This document shows, in pieces, positions 35,637-44,246 of a stretch of 64,000 bases of DNA. How positions within the stretch are numbered: position 1 is the first letter of the stretch; each line of letters opens with the position of its first letter. Origin of the DNA: JARYGU01 sp033795365 (GTDB lineage: Bacteria > Pseudomonadota > Alphaproteobacteria > Rhizobiales > Rhizobiaceae); the NCBI GenBank assembly GCA_033795365.1, contig JARYGU010000006.1, positions 186,001 to 250,000 of the forward strand. The letters are read 5' to 3'. The position numbers were made by a program, and so were the translations under genes. Below the pieces are notes generated by a model. It was not told the origin of the DNA, ran no database searches, and saw nothing but the letters and a program-made list of their open reading frames with translations.

Positions 35637-36902
35637 CTACTGTGCCATCTCCTCCCGCCCGCCGGCAGCGATGAATTCCTGGTCGATGCTCGGCAGCTCC
35701 CGTCCGTCGATCGAGGCCTCGAAGGCCTTCAGGCGCTTGTGGATGGATTGCAGCTCGATGATCGTCGACCAGGAATTGACGAGATACTGGAACGACGAGC
35801 TGACCTGCCCGAAGGCCGTCAGGATCTGCTGCAGGATACCGTAGGTGATTTTGCCGCCGACGATCGTCGGAACCAGGATGAAATAGACGAATATGTTGTC
35901 GGCCTGCAGGTAGAACGAGCGGGCGACGTTGAAATAGAGATAGTGGAAATAGAGCCGGAAGTAATTGTGCCGGACGTGGCTGAACAGCTCCCGGACGGTC
36001 GGCGGCCGGGCCTTTGACGGATCGTCTTCGCCGTAGACCAGCTCCTTACGATAGGCGGCCTCGACGCGCTGGTTGCGGAATTCGAGCCCCGGCAGCTTGA
36101 TGCCGACGATCGCCAGCAGCGCCGTGCCGAAGATCGACCAGAAGATCGCCGCCCAGAAGAGCGCATGCGGAACGGCGCCGACCACCGGCAGTTCGCCGAT
36201 ATGGACCGAGAGCGCGAAGAGAACCGGCAGGAACGCGATCAGCGTCATGACCGCGTCGATCAGGCTGACGCCGAGCCCCTCGGCGATCGTCGCAAAGCGC
36301 ATCGTGTCCTCCTGCACACGCTGCGAGGCGCCTTCGATCGTGCGCACCGTTTCCCATTTGGACATGTAGTAGTTGTTCATCGCAGTGCGCCAGCGGAAGA
36401 CGTAATGGCTGACGAAGAAACGGGTGATGACGTAGACGAACACGCTGATGAAGGCGATCTGGCAGAAGATCAGCATCAGGTCGAAGAAGTTCTGCGAGGT
36501 CACGCCCCCGGTTCCCTGAAGCGCGTTCTGCAGCGTATCGCCGAAGGGCCGGCGCCAGTTGTTGATCGCGAGCGAGACCTGCACCCCGAAATAGGTGGAG
36601 AAGATGATGAATGCCGAACCCCATATGGACCAGTTCGTCCAGGGATGGTCCTTGGCATAGATCTTCCAGGCGGTGCCGAAGATGAGGGTGCAGATCAGGA
36701 AGTAGATATAGAACCAGATGTTGTCCGGCGTGACGAAATAATCCAGTCCCACCGGCGGCTGCGCGTCCGGAGCCATCGGCGGCAGCCCAAAAGCCGCACC
36801 GGACTGCGCGCCGACCGAGTACCAGACCAGAATTGATATCAGCGTCCAGATGACAAGCGAGGAGAAGAACAGCTTCGGCTGCGGAAAGAAGGAATGGAAC
36901 AA
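35637..36902 (-). CDS. bacA: BacA/SbmA-family peptide transporter
   Basis: A 421-residue inner-membrane protein of the SbmA/BacA family, with membrane helices near residues 12-30, 62-85, 90-110, 140-165, 210-235, 240-265 and 330-350. Conserved YFGVQVSLAINNWRRPF and RIQ-like EGASQRVQEDTMRFA segments are present. In Sinorhizobium, BacA is needed for bacteroid survival against plant NCR peptides; in free-living bacteria the family imports proline-rich peptides, microcins and bleomycin, driven by the proton gradient. The nearby window has no symbiosis genes. It converges with the deacetylase gene. Confidence 0.9.
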   Translation of the reverse strand: MFHSFFPQPKLFFSSLVIWTLISILVWYSVGAQSGAAFGLPPMAPDAQPPVGLDYFVTPDNIWFYIYFLICTLIFGTAWKIYAKDHPWTNWSIWGSAFIIFSTYFGVQVSLAINNWRRPFGDTLQNALQGTGGVTSQNFFDLMLIFCQIAFISVFVYVITRFFVSHYVFRWRTAMNNYYMSKWETVRTIEGASQRVQEDTMRFATIAEGLGVSLIDAVMTLIAFLPVLFALSVHIGELPVVGAVPHALFWAAIFWSIFGTALLAIVGIKLPGLEFRNQRVEAAYRKELVYGEDDPSKARPPTVRELFSHVRHNYFRLYFHYLYFNVARSFYLQADNIFVYFILVPTIVGGKITYGILQQILTAFGQVSSSFQYLVNSWSTIIELQSIHKRLKAFEASIDGRELPSIDQEFIAAGGREEMAQ

Positions 36903-37012
36903 GGTGCAGAACTCTCGTTTGCAGGAGCGGATCAGCCGTCCTGTTTCAAGGCGAAACTAGATCAGTTTCCGTGCCGCAACAATCGCCGCGCATTTCCATT
37001 ACCGAGATTTAA

Positions 37013-38197
37013 TCATCCGGCCCTGGCCGGGCGGACCGCCAGGCATATCAGTGCCGCGGCGATGAGGATCGCCGCCGCGATCAGGCTCGGCAGGGTATAG
37101 CTTCCCGACCGTTCGGCCAGCCACCCGGCCATCAATGGGCCGACGATCTGGCCGACGCCGAAGGCCGCCGTCATCATGGCGAGGATCCGCCGCGGGCTGT
37201 CCGGGGCCATCTGCCTGCCGAGCTGCAGACCGTAGGCCGTAATCACCATCACGGTCATTCCGAGAAGCAGGCCGCCGGTGAGCGCCGACCATGGCGCCGG
37301 CAGCACAACGGTGGCCGCAACGCCGGCGGCCTCCAGCAGAAGCGCAAGAACATAGGCGCCGAGTGTACTGAGGCGCCGCTCCGCCCCTTTCCAGAGCCTC
37401 AGCGACAAGGCGGCGGCAATGCCCGTCACCAGCCATGTCAGGCATTCGAGCAGAGGATCGTGGCCGCCGTGCCGCGCGATCGCCACGATGAACGTCGCCG
37501 TCACCACATAGCCGACGCCGAAGAGGCCGTAGCTGAGCGTGAGCCCCGCAAGCAGCCTCGTCCATTGCAGGCGCGGCTCGCGGCCCTCCGCCGAAGAGGC
37601 GCCCTCCGCCGGCAGAAGCAGATGCACGGCGGCAAGCCCGAGAACCGCCAGGGCGGCTGCGGCGAACCAGTCCACCCGCCAGCCTGCAAAACCGCCCCAT
37701 CCTTCATGGGAAATCAGATAGACGACGAGGGAAGACAATGCGATGCCGGACCCGACACCGGAGAAATGGAGCATCTGCACACGAACGTCACCGGCCCGGA
37801 GGCCATGCGACAATACGATCCCGGAGGTGAAGATCATCGCGAAGGCGCTGGAAAGGCCCGCCAGGAATCGAATGACGGAAAAAGCCGCGACGGTGCCGGA
37901 GAGCCCCATCGCCAGCAGCAGCAGGGCGTTTGCGGCAAGGGCGGCGATCGCGACCCGCCTTTCGATGCCCGCGGCCCAGCCATAGGCGGCAAGCACGGCA
38001 CCGGCGAGATAGCCGGCGAAATTGGCGGCGGCGATGAAGCCGGCATCGGCTGCGCTGAGCCCCAGCCCTTCCATCATCGAGGGAAGAACGGGCGTGTAGA
38101 AGAACCGGCCGAACCCCATGGCGACGGCCATCGCCACGGCGCCGGCTATCGCCGTCAAAAGCGTTCGTGACGAGGATGAATGCGCTGCCTGAAGCAT
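37013..38197 (-). CDS. MFS transporter, YbfB/YjiJ type
   Basis: A protein of about 394 residues with twelve predicted membrane helices and the YbfB/YjiJ pattern (MGFGRFFYTPVLPSMM near residue 30, AGYLAGA near 60). The substrate is unknown; the family is annotated as putative exporters. The start is uncertain: ATG at 38197 is preferred from the usual short N-terminus, but in-frame ATGs at 38221 and 38239 are possible and none has a strong ribosome site. Confidence 0.82.
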   Translation of the reverse strand: MLQAAHSSSSRTLLTAIAGAVAMAVAMGFGRFFYTPVLPSMMEGLGLSAADAGFIAAANFAGYLAGAVLAAYGWAAGIERRVAIAALAANALLLLAMGLSGTVAAFSVIRFLAGLSSAFAMIFTSGIVLSHGLRAGDVRVQMLHFSGVGSGIALSSLVVYLISHEGWGGFAGWRVDWFAAAALAVLGLAAVHLLLPAEGASSAEGREPRLQWTRLLAGLTLSYGLFGVGYVVTATFIVAIARHGGHDPLLECLTWLVTGIAAALSLRLWKGAERRLSTLGAYVLALLLEAAGVAATVVLPAPWSALTGGLLLGMTVMVITAYGLQLGRQMAPDSPRRILAMMTAAFGVGQIVGPLMAGWLAERSGSYTLPSLIAAAILIAAALICLAVRPARAG

Positions 38198-38284
38198 GCG
38201 CTTGCTATTGCACCGCAGCATCGCGGCTGCAAATGACATTTTTTGATCGGTGCGACGAGTTTCGCTGATCTATGGCTCGTGCGC

Positions 38285-39034
38285 TCAACCCGGCAGCGTC
38301 AGGATCATCGGGCCGTTGCGGGTGGCGACCACCGTGTGCTCGAACTGGACCGTCGGCGCGCGCGGATCGCTGTAGAGCGTCCAGTCGTCGTCTCCACCCG
38401 CCGCCCAGTTCGCGCCGAGCGACAGGAACGGCTCGACGGTGAACACCAGCCCGTCCGTCATGCGCCGCTTCTCGCGCGCATCGGGCCAGGTCGCGATCTC
38501 CTTCGGTTCTTCGTGCAGCGAGCGCCCGACGCCGTGGCTCGCGAGGTTCGTCACCAGCGTGTAGCGGTTCTTGCGGGCGAATGCGCCGATGGCATTGCCG
38601 ATCGCCGAAAGCGGCTTGCCGGCCTTCACCTCTTTCAGGCCGACCCACATGGCGCGTTTGCCGTCGCGGCAGAGCCGGTCGACGGCCGGCGCGACCCGCC
38701 CGACCGTGAAGGACGCGCCGGTATCGGCGAAGTAGCCGTCCTTTTCGGCCGATACGTCGATATTGACGAGGTCGCCCTCCCTTATCACCCGGTCTCCGGG
38801 AATTCCGTGGGCGATCTCCTCGTTGACGCTGATGCAGGTGGCGCCGGGAAAATCGTAGCAGTGTTCCGGCGCCGAGCGGGCGCCCGCCTCGTCCAGCATG
38901 AGCCGGCCGATCCGGTCGAGCTCCGCCGTCGTCATGCCCGGCCGGACCGCCGTTCCCATATGCTGGAGCACATTGCCGCAAATACGGCCTATCGCCTGCA
39001 GTTTGCGCAGTTCGTCGTCATTCGTAAGCGTCAT
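38285..39034 (-). CDS. map: Type I methionine aminopeptidase
   Basis: Removes the initiator methionine from nascent proteins. The 249-residue enzyme has the metal ligands of the family: Asp in VNIDVSAEKDGYFADTG (near residues 91 and 102), His in SHGVGRSLHE (near 165), Glu in VEPFL (near 199) and Glu in QFEHTV (near 231). Its separate setting, unlinked to ribosomal or rpsB/amt genes, and its short N-terminus suggest a second, accessory MAP, though that cannot be settled within one window. Confidence 0.9.
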   Translation of the reverse strand: MTLTNDDELRKLQAIGRICGNVLQHMGTAVRPGMTTAELDRIGRLMLDEAGARSAPEHCYDFPGATCISVNEEIAHGIPGDRVIREGDLVNIDVSAEKDGYFADTGASFTVGRVAPAVDRLCRDGKRAMWVGLKEVKAGKPLSAIGNAIGAFARKNRYTLVTNLASHGVGRSLHEEPKEIATWPDAREKRRMTDGLVFTVEPFLSLGANWAAGGDDDWTLYSDPRAPTVQFEHTVVATRNGPMILTLPG

Positions 39035-39100
39035 GTCGTCTCGCTTTCATCCGGCTCTAACATGGGGGCGGATGTCCGGCAATAAAAGACGAGCCCGCCG

Positions 39101-40159
39101 TCAAGCCGGCACGATCGCCTGCTCCGCCTCCCCGGCGAGGAGTTCGCGCACCATCGGCGCGACCTTCGTGCCGTAGAGCTCGATGCCGCGCATGATCTCT
39201 CCGTGCGGCATCAGCCCGATCGCCATCTGCAGCAGGAAACGATCGTTGCGGAAGATCCGGCGATGCGCGACGATCTTCTTTGCGACCGTCTCCGGATCGC
39301 CGAGGAAGAGATGCCCCGTCGGGCCGTAGGACTGGTCGAACTGCGTCCGGCTCGTCGGCCCCCATCCCCGCTCCCGCCCGATGCGGTTCATCACCTCCGC
39401 CTGCGGACCGTAGAACCGGTCGGCGGCCAGCTCCGTCGTATCGGCAATGAAGCCGTGCACATTGATGCTGGTCCTGAGCTTCGTCTCGTCCTGCCCCGAT
39501 CGGCGCGCCGCCTCGCGATAGAGATCGAACAGGGGCGCGTAGCGCGACGGCGTGCCGCCGATGATGGCGAGCGCCAGCGGCAATCCGTAGGCGCCGGCCC
39601 GCGCCACCGATTGCGGCGTGCCGCCGACGGCGATCCAGATCGGCAACCGGCCGGAAAGCGGGCGCGGATAGACCCCGAGCCCCGGCAGCGGCGCCCGCAT
39701 GGTGCCGCTCCATGAGACCTTCTCGCTCTCGTTCAGCGCAAGCAGCAGGTCGAGCTTCTCCGAGAAAAGCTGGTCGTAATCGTCCAGCGCATAACCGAAG
39801 AGCGGGAAGGATTCGATGAAGGAGCCGCGCCCCGCCATGATCTCCGCGCGCCCGCCCGAAATGAGATCGACCGTCGAGAACTGCTGGAAGACGCGGACGG
39901 GATCGTCCGAGGACAGCACCGTGACCGCACTGGTCAACCGGATGTTTTTCGTACGCGCCGCGGCGGCGGCAAGAATGACGGCCGGAGCCGATGCCGCGTA
40001 GTCCGGCCGGTGATGCTCCCCGAGCCCGAAGACGTCGAGCCCTACCTGATCGGCAAGCTCGATCTCCTCGATGAGGTCGCGGATGCGCCGTTCCCCCTCC
40101 CTGCCCTTGTCGGCAGCGTTCGGATCGACATCGGCGAAAGTGTAGAGTCCAAGTTCCAT
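39101..40159 (-). CDS. Luciferase-like (LLM class) flavin-dependent oxidoreductase
   Basis: A 352-residue TIM-barrel protein of the bacterial luciferase-like class. GLGEHHRPDYAASAPAVIL near residue 45, RLTSAVTVLSSDDPVRVFQQF near 75-95 and GRGSFIESFPLFGY near 110 are the usual flavin and substrate loops. It would oxidise or monooxygenate an unknown substrate with FMNH2. It stands alone. Confidence 0.87.
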   Translation of the reverse strand: MELGLYTFADVDPNAADKGREGERRIRDLIEEIELADQVGLDVFGLGEHHRPDYAASAPAVILAAAAARTKNIRLTSAVTVLSSDDPVRVFQQFSTVDLISGGRAEIMAGRGSFIESFPLFGYALDDYDQLFSEKLDLLLALNESEKVSWSGTMRAPLPGLGVYPRPLSGRLPIWIAVGGTPQSVARAGAYGLPLALAIIGGTPSRYAPLFDLYREAARRSGQDETKLRTSINVHGFIADTTELAADRFYGPQAEVMNRIGRERGWGPTSRTQFDQSYGPTGHLFLGDPETVAKKIVAHRRIFRNDRFLLQMAIGLMPHGEIMRGIELYGTKVAPMVRELLAGEAEQAIVPA

Positions 40160-40261
40160 GAGCGGGGTTCCGGATCGGATGCGTTGATCCCTGCAGATAT
40201 GATCTTAGCCTGCCAACCGGAAGGACCGATCAGGAAACGCTGTGTTTATCCCCGGAGGAGG

Positions 40262-40567
40262 TTAACCATTTTGGTCCTCGGGAGGAAACTGTCTTCCGCC
40301 ATAAAGTACGCGGTCGAATATTACCGCGTCATCAGTGAGATGAAAGGCCAGCGTCACGCGTCTCTCGAAGCCTACAAGGCGTAGTCCTGGCAAAATATCG
40401 TGACGAGCGACGCCCCGCTGGGGGAAATGCGCGAACCCCTGACAGAATGCTTCGATGCGATCGATATACGCCATCGCCCGCGCCGCGTTCGCTTCCTGCG
40501 CGATGAAATCGTAGAGATTTAGAAGATCGTCTCGCGCCTCTGGTGAAAATAGGACGCGGTAGCGCAC
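40262..40567 (-). CDS. ParE/RelE-superfamily toxin
   Basis: A 101-residue protein with the ParE pattern: MRYRVLFSPEARDDLLNLYDFIA, then FPQRGVARHDILPGLRLVGFERRVTLAF and VLYGGRQ. GTG start codon directly abuts the antitoxin stop codon (TAA-GTG), so the two are translationally coupled. ParE-type toxins act on gyrase; RelE-like activity cannot be excluded by eye. Confidence 0.87.
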   Translation of the reverse strand: MRYRVLFSPEARDDLLNLYDFIAQEANAARAMAYIDRIEAFCQGFAHFPQRGVARHDILPGLRLVGFERRVTLAFHLTDDAVIFDRVLYGGRQFPPEDQNG

Positions 40568-40843
40568 TTAGTGTCCCTGGCCTGATTGGTGACGCCGGCG
40601 AATTTCGTCAAAAACGTCTGCAAGTGGTATCCCCCGCTGCGGATCGGCTTGCATCGCAACAGCAACGGGAACGACCTCTTGAGCAAGCCACCGTTCAACG
40701 GCAACATCGCGCTCTTGAAGAGCTCTAAGTCCCGCTCGAACCACTTCGCTGCCACTTGCGTAAGTACCACTTGCGACGAGATCATCAATATAACGGGACT
40801 GTTCCTGGGGAAGGCTGAATGTTCTTTTCTCGACAGGAGCCAT
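40568..40843 (-). CDS. ParD-type ribbon-helix-helix antitoxin
   Basis: A 91-residue protein with an N-terminal ribbon-helix-helix region (KRTFSLPQEQSRYIDDLVASG, then SGSEVVRAGLRALQERD) and a toxin-binding C-terminus ending in RRRHQSGQGH. ATG at 40843 has GGAGGT six bases upstream. First gene of the pair; it should also repress the operon. Confidence 0.87.
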   Translation of the reverse strand: MAPVEKRTFSLPQEQSRYIDDLVASGTYASGSEVVRAGLRALQERDVAVERWLAQEVVPVAVAMQADPQRGIPLADVFDEIRRRHQSGQGH

Positions 40844-40960
40844 GTCGGACCTCCATTCGCTTAGTATGAAATTTTCATACCACAGCGTGCCATTCATGAC
40901 AAATGCCACGACCGATCTGGAGCCGAATCTCTCCGACTTCAGATCGGCGGCATTTGCCAG

Positions 40961-41446
40961 TCAAAGCTTCGACGCGACCTCCTCGAGCTGCGTCGCCACC
41001 TGACCCCAGCCCTCGTGGAACCCCATATTTTCGTGGGCTTCCCGATCCTCGGAGTTCCAGTGGCGGGCGATGGCGGTGTAGCGGGTCCTGCCGTCCCCAA
41101 GGTCGTCGAAGATGACTTCGGCAGTGAAGAACGCCTTTTCCGTCGGCTTCCAGTCGGGACCGAAGGCGTCGGTGAAGATGATGCGCCTGTTCTCCTCGAC
41201 TTTGAGCAGAACGCCCGTGCTGTCCATGTGGAAGTCGTCCGGCCCGCGCGTGACCGTACGGAACTTGCCGCCGTCTCGCGGTTCGATCTCGACGACGGGC
41301 GTCTCATAGGGCTTCGGCGCAAACCACTGCGTGATGAGCTCCGGCGTCGTCCAGGCCTTGAAGAGCTGGGCGGGAGTGGCGTTCAGCACCCGCACGAGAA
41401 CGAGTTCGCGATCGTTGGCGGGCTTGGTTTCGGCAGTCTCGGTCAT
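40961..41446 (-). CDS. SRPBCC/AHSA1-domain protein
   Basis: A 161-residue START-like protein of the AHSA1 family (ATPAQLFKAWTTPELITQWFAPKP near residue 28 and the GFHEGW segment near the C-terminus). ATG at 41446 has GGGAG upstream; the open frame upstream of it runs antisense-like through the sigma factor gene and is not coding. It is the third gene after a YciI-like protein and an ECF42 sigma factor, 92 bases downstream. Proteins of both kinds are frequent partners of ECF sigma factors with C-terminal extensions. Confidence 0.85.
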   Translation of the reverse strand: MTETAETKPANDRELVLVRVLNATPAQLFKAWTTPELITQWFAPKPYETPVVEIEPRDGGKFRTVTRGPDDFHMDSTGVLLKVEENRRIIFTDAFGPDWKPTEKAFFTAEVIFDDLGDGRTRYTAIARHWNSEDREAHENMGFHEGWGQVATQLEEVASKL

Positions 41447-41538
41447 GATTGGCTCCCTGATTGCTGAGGTGATCGAATGGTTCGTATCAAGAACGAATGA
41501 CAATCGCTCGTTCCGACAGGCTCCGTGGATTTTTTTCG

Positions 41539-42795
41539 TTATTTCGCATCCGCCGCGCTTTCGCGCTGCAGGCGGTCGAGATGCTGGCGGATATGGGCGC
41601 CTTCCGCCGGCGTATTGGCAAGGGCGATGGCGCGGTCGAAGGCGACATGCGCCTCGCGCATGCGGCCGAGCTGCATCAGCAGCCCGCCCTTGAGCCCATA
41701 GAAATGGAAATAGCCTGAAAGGCGCTCTTCCAGAGGTTCGATCAAGGCCAGCGCGGCCTCCGGTCCGTCGAGCTTCGAAACCGCGACCGCGCGGTTGAGC
41801 GTCACGACCGGCGATGGCTGCAGCCGCTCCAGCGTCTGGTAAAGCAGGTTTATCTCGGCCCAATCCGTGTCTTGCGGACGCTCGGCGCGGGCATGAAGTG
41901 CGGCGATCGCCGCCTGTATCTGGAACGGCCCGGGCCGGCGATGGCGGATCGCCTTGTCTATCAGCACCAGCGCCTCGTTGATCATCCGCCTGTCCCAGCG
42001 CGACCGGTCCTGGTCCTCGAGAAGGATGATCCCGCCCGCCTCGTCGAACCGGGCATCGAAGCGCGAGTGCTGGATCAGCAACAGCGCCGTCAGCCCCATG
42101 ATCTCCGGTTCGGCCGGAAAAAGCTTCAGAAGCAGCCGCGCAAGCCGGATCGCCTCCTCGCAGAACGGCGTATCCGCCTTCTGTGCGGCACCGGCGGAAT
42201 AGCCCTCGTTGAAGACGAGATAGATCATCGCGGACACGATGCCGAGGCGCTCGCTGCGGGCGATCGCATCCGGCGCCTCGAAAGGAATGCCGGATGCCGC
42301 GATCTTCGCCTTCGCGCGCGTTATGCGCTGCTCCATCGCCGCTTCGGAAACGAGGAAGGCCCGCGCGATCTGCCTGACCGACAGGCCGGAGACGATCCTC
42401 AGCGCCAGCGCGATCTGCTGCGTGGAGGGCAGGTCCGGATGGCAGCAGACGAAAAGCAGGCGCAGGATGTCGTCGCGGTAGTGCGAACCGTCGAGGCGGT
42501 CGGCCAGATCGGCCTCGGTATCCTCCAGGTCCGACAGCATCTCCTCCGGCGGCAGCGGCCGCTGTTTCGCGCGCTTGCGCACGTGGTCGATGCCGCTGTT
42601 GCGCCCGACGAAGATCAGCCATGCGGTCGGGTCGCGCGGCGGACCTTTCTCCGGCCAGCTCTTCAGCGCCCTGAGGCAGGCTTCCTGAAAGGCCTCCTCC
42701 GCCATGTCGAGGTCGCGGAAATAGCGCAGCAGCGCCCCCATCGCCTGCGGGCGCGCCGATGTCAGCGCCAGGTCGATCCACGCAAGTTCGCTCAT
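41539..42795 (-). CDS. ECF42-type RNA polymerase sigma factor with TPR-like extension
   Basis: A 418-residue protein. The sigma-2 region is near residues 10-75 (MAEEAFQEACLRALKSW, DPTAWLIFVGRNSGIDHVRK) and the sigma-4 region near 125-170 (GLSVRQIARAFLVSEAAMEQRITRAK). A long C-terminal helical region (about 185-410) with TPR-like repeats replaces an anti-sigma partner. This architecture with a YciI/DGPF gene immediately upstream is the described ECF42 group, where the C-terminal part is needed for activity. Its ATG overlaps the stop of the YciI gene (ATGA). Confidence 0.9.
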   Translation of the reverse strand: MSELAWIDLALTSARPQAMGALLRYFRDLDMAEEAFQEACLRALKSWPEKGPPRDPTAWLIFVGRNSGIDHVRKRAKQRPLPPEEMLSDLEDTEADLADRLDGSHYRDDILRLLFVCCHPDLPSTQQIALALRIVSGLSVRQIARAFLVSEAAMEQRITRAKAKIAASGIPFEAPDAIARSERLGIVSAMIYLVFNEGYSAGAAQKADTPFCEEAIRLARLLLKLFPAEPEIMGLTALLLIQHSRFDARFDEAGGIILLEDQDRSRWDRRMINEALVLIDKAIRHRRPGPFQIQAAIAALHARAERPQDTDWAEINLLYQTLERLQPSPVVTLNRAVAVSKLDGPEAALALIEPLEERLSGYFHFYGLKGGLLMQLGRMREAHVAFDRAIALANTPAEGAHIRQHLDRLQRESAADAK

Positions 42796-43166
42796 TTGGC
42801 TCCGCCTCCCGGATTGAAGTATTGCAGCGGACGGATTTCGAAGGCGCCGACGCCCGGATTGGCGACGGTCAGTTCCTTCGCGAACGCCACCGCCTCGTCG
42901 AGCGTTTCCATGTCGATGAGGAAGAAGCCGAGAAACTGCTCCTTCGTCTCCGCGAAGGGCCCGTCCATCAGGATCGTCTCGCCCGGATTCTTGCGCAGGG
43001 TCGTTGCGGCGGTCGTCGGCATCAGCCGCGCGACCGGGCCGAGCTTGCCCATCGCGGCGTATTTCTCCACGACTGCGCCGAGATCGGCCATGACCTTCTC
43101 GTCATACTCCTTGCTCCATGCGGAGACTTCGGCTTCGGAATCGTAGCAGAGAACGGCGTAAAGCAT
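42792..43166 (-). CDS. YciI/DGPF-domain protein, ECF42 partner
   Basis: A 124-residue protein with the DGPF signature (ILMDGPFAETKEQFLGFFLIDM, near residues 62-85). First gene of the operon and overlapping the sigma factor by 4 bases. Such proteins are the usual target and partner genes of ECF42 sigma factors; their biochemical role is unknown. ATG at 43166 gives the canonical MLYAVLCYDS start; the open frame extends 41 codons upstream without homology. Confidence 0.88.
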   Translation of the reverse strand: MLYAVLCYDSEAEVSAWSKEYDEKVMADLGAVVEKYAAMGKLGPVARLMPTTAATTLRKNPGETILMDGPFAETKEQFLGFFLIDMETLDEAVAFAKELTVANPGVGAFEIRPLQYFNPGGGAK

Positions 43167-43338
43167 GGTTTCCTCCTTTGTTTCGAATGACGAATGAGTA
43201 CCGCCAAAGCCGACATGGCGCATCGAAAAATTTTCGATAGCGGGAGCAACCGAATGAAAGACCGACAACCGCAAACTATCTTGGCTCACGGCAAAAAAAT
43301 GCTATCTTTCGTCTTGGGGTTTGGATGGAGAATTTTGA

Positions 43339-43563
43339 ATGTCTCGCAAGGGTCAGCATGTCGTGCCGAGCAGCGGAAAGTGGAGCGTACGCCAGGCCGG
43401 CTCCTCCCGCGCGTCGCATACTTTCGCAACACAAGGCGAGGCAATCAAGGTTGCGAAGGAAATCGCTAGGAACCAGGGCACAGAGCTTTATATCCATGGA
43501 ACGAACGGCAGGATTCGAGATCGTCTATCCTATGGAAACGATCCCCGTAGTTCCAAGGGATAA
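43339..43563 (+). CDS. DUF2188 domain protein
   Basis: A 74-residue basic protein spanning a whole DUF2188 domain (KGQHVVPSSGKWSVRQAG, then AIKVAKEIARNQGTELYIHGTNGRIRDRLSYGNDP). Function unknown; the fold looks like a small nucleic-acid or protein-binding domain. It ends in TAA at 43561. The same reading frame continues without a start codon into the next protein, see that entry. Confidence 0.85.
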   Translation: MSRKGQHVVPSSGKWSVRQAGSSRASHTFATQGEAIKVAKEIARNQGTELYIHGTNGRIRDRLSYGNDPRSSKG

Positions 43564-44211
43564 AGCTCGAACGATCCACTCTTTCAAAAGAACGTCTTCA
43601 TCAACTGCCCTTTTGATACCGAATTCGCACCGCTCCTCGAAGCCATCGTTTTCTGCGTTACCTATTTCGGATTTTCCCCACGGCTCGCGAGCGAAAGCCT
43701 TGAAGCCGGGGAAAACCGTTTGGATAAGATCATAGGGCTCATCAAGCGATCACAATACTCCATTCACGATCTCTCGCGCTGCAAGTCGAATGGCCCAAGT
43801 GAAACGTTTCGCATGAACATGCCGTTCGAGCTTGGCCTCGACCTCGGATACCGTCGAAGCGGGATCGCACAGGCCGATCGGAAGAAGTTTTTGATATTCG
43901 AGCGCGATCCTTATGATCTCAAACGATCGCTTTCCGACATCGCCGGGCAAGATGTTGACTTCCACCGAAACGATTATGAAATCATCATCAAGAAAGTGCG
44001 GGATTTCTTCCGCGTCGAAGCCGGCGTTGATGCCCCCGGACCAGCACGGCTGGTTTCCGACTATGCTACTTTTCAAGGCTGGATGATGGAGAAGAAAATA
44101 CACGAGGGACACTCCGAGAAGGAGGCTGTCAACCTGCCTACTCAGGAACGCCTCGACGAGATGAAGGCATGGAATGATATCGGCAGGCCCGCGGAATTCT
44201 CTGCGGCTTGA
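43564..44211 (+). CDS. TIR / deoxyribosyltransferase-fold-like protein without a canonical start codon
   Basis: About 215 residues are open from the codon after the DUF2188 stop, in the same frame. The first part reads DPLFQKNVFINCPFD, EAIVFCVTYFGF and LEAGENRLDKIIGLI, then YSIHDLSRC and MNMPFELGLDLG. This Rossmann-like order with a Glu in FELG resembles nucleoside deoxyribosyltransferases and TIR-like NAD-binding effectors; that is inference. No ATG, GTG or TTG exists between 43564 and 43720, where a TTG would skip the conserved N-terminal strand. Either initiation uses a rare codon, or the stop is read through, or the start codon was lost. It runs to a normal stop, so decay would be recent. 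Confidence 0.6.
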   Translation, partial: SSNDPLFQKNVFINCPFDTEFAPLLEAIVFCVTYFGFSPRLASESLEAGENRLDKIIGLIKRSQYSIHDLSRCKSNGPSETFRMNMPFELGLDLGYRRSGIAQADRKKFLIFERDPYDLKRSLSDIAGQDVDFHRNDYEIIIKKVRDFFRVEAGVDAPGPARLVSDYATFQGWMMEKKIHEGHSEKEAVNLPTQERLDEMKAWNDIGRPAEFSAA

Positions 44212-44246
44212 GATGAAAAGCTCCGGCCTCACAAAGGCAGTCGCTT

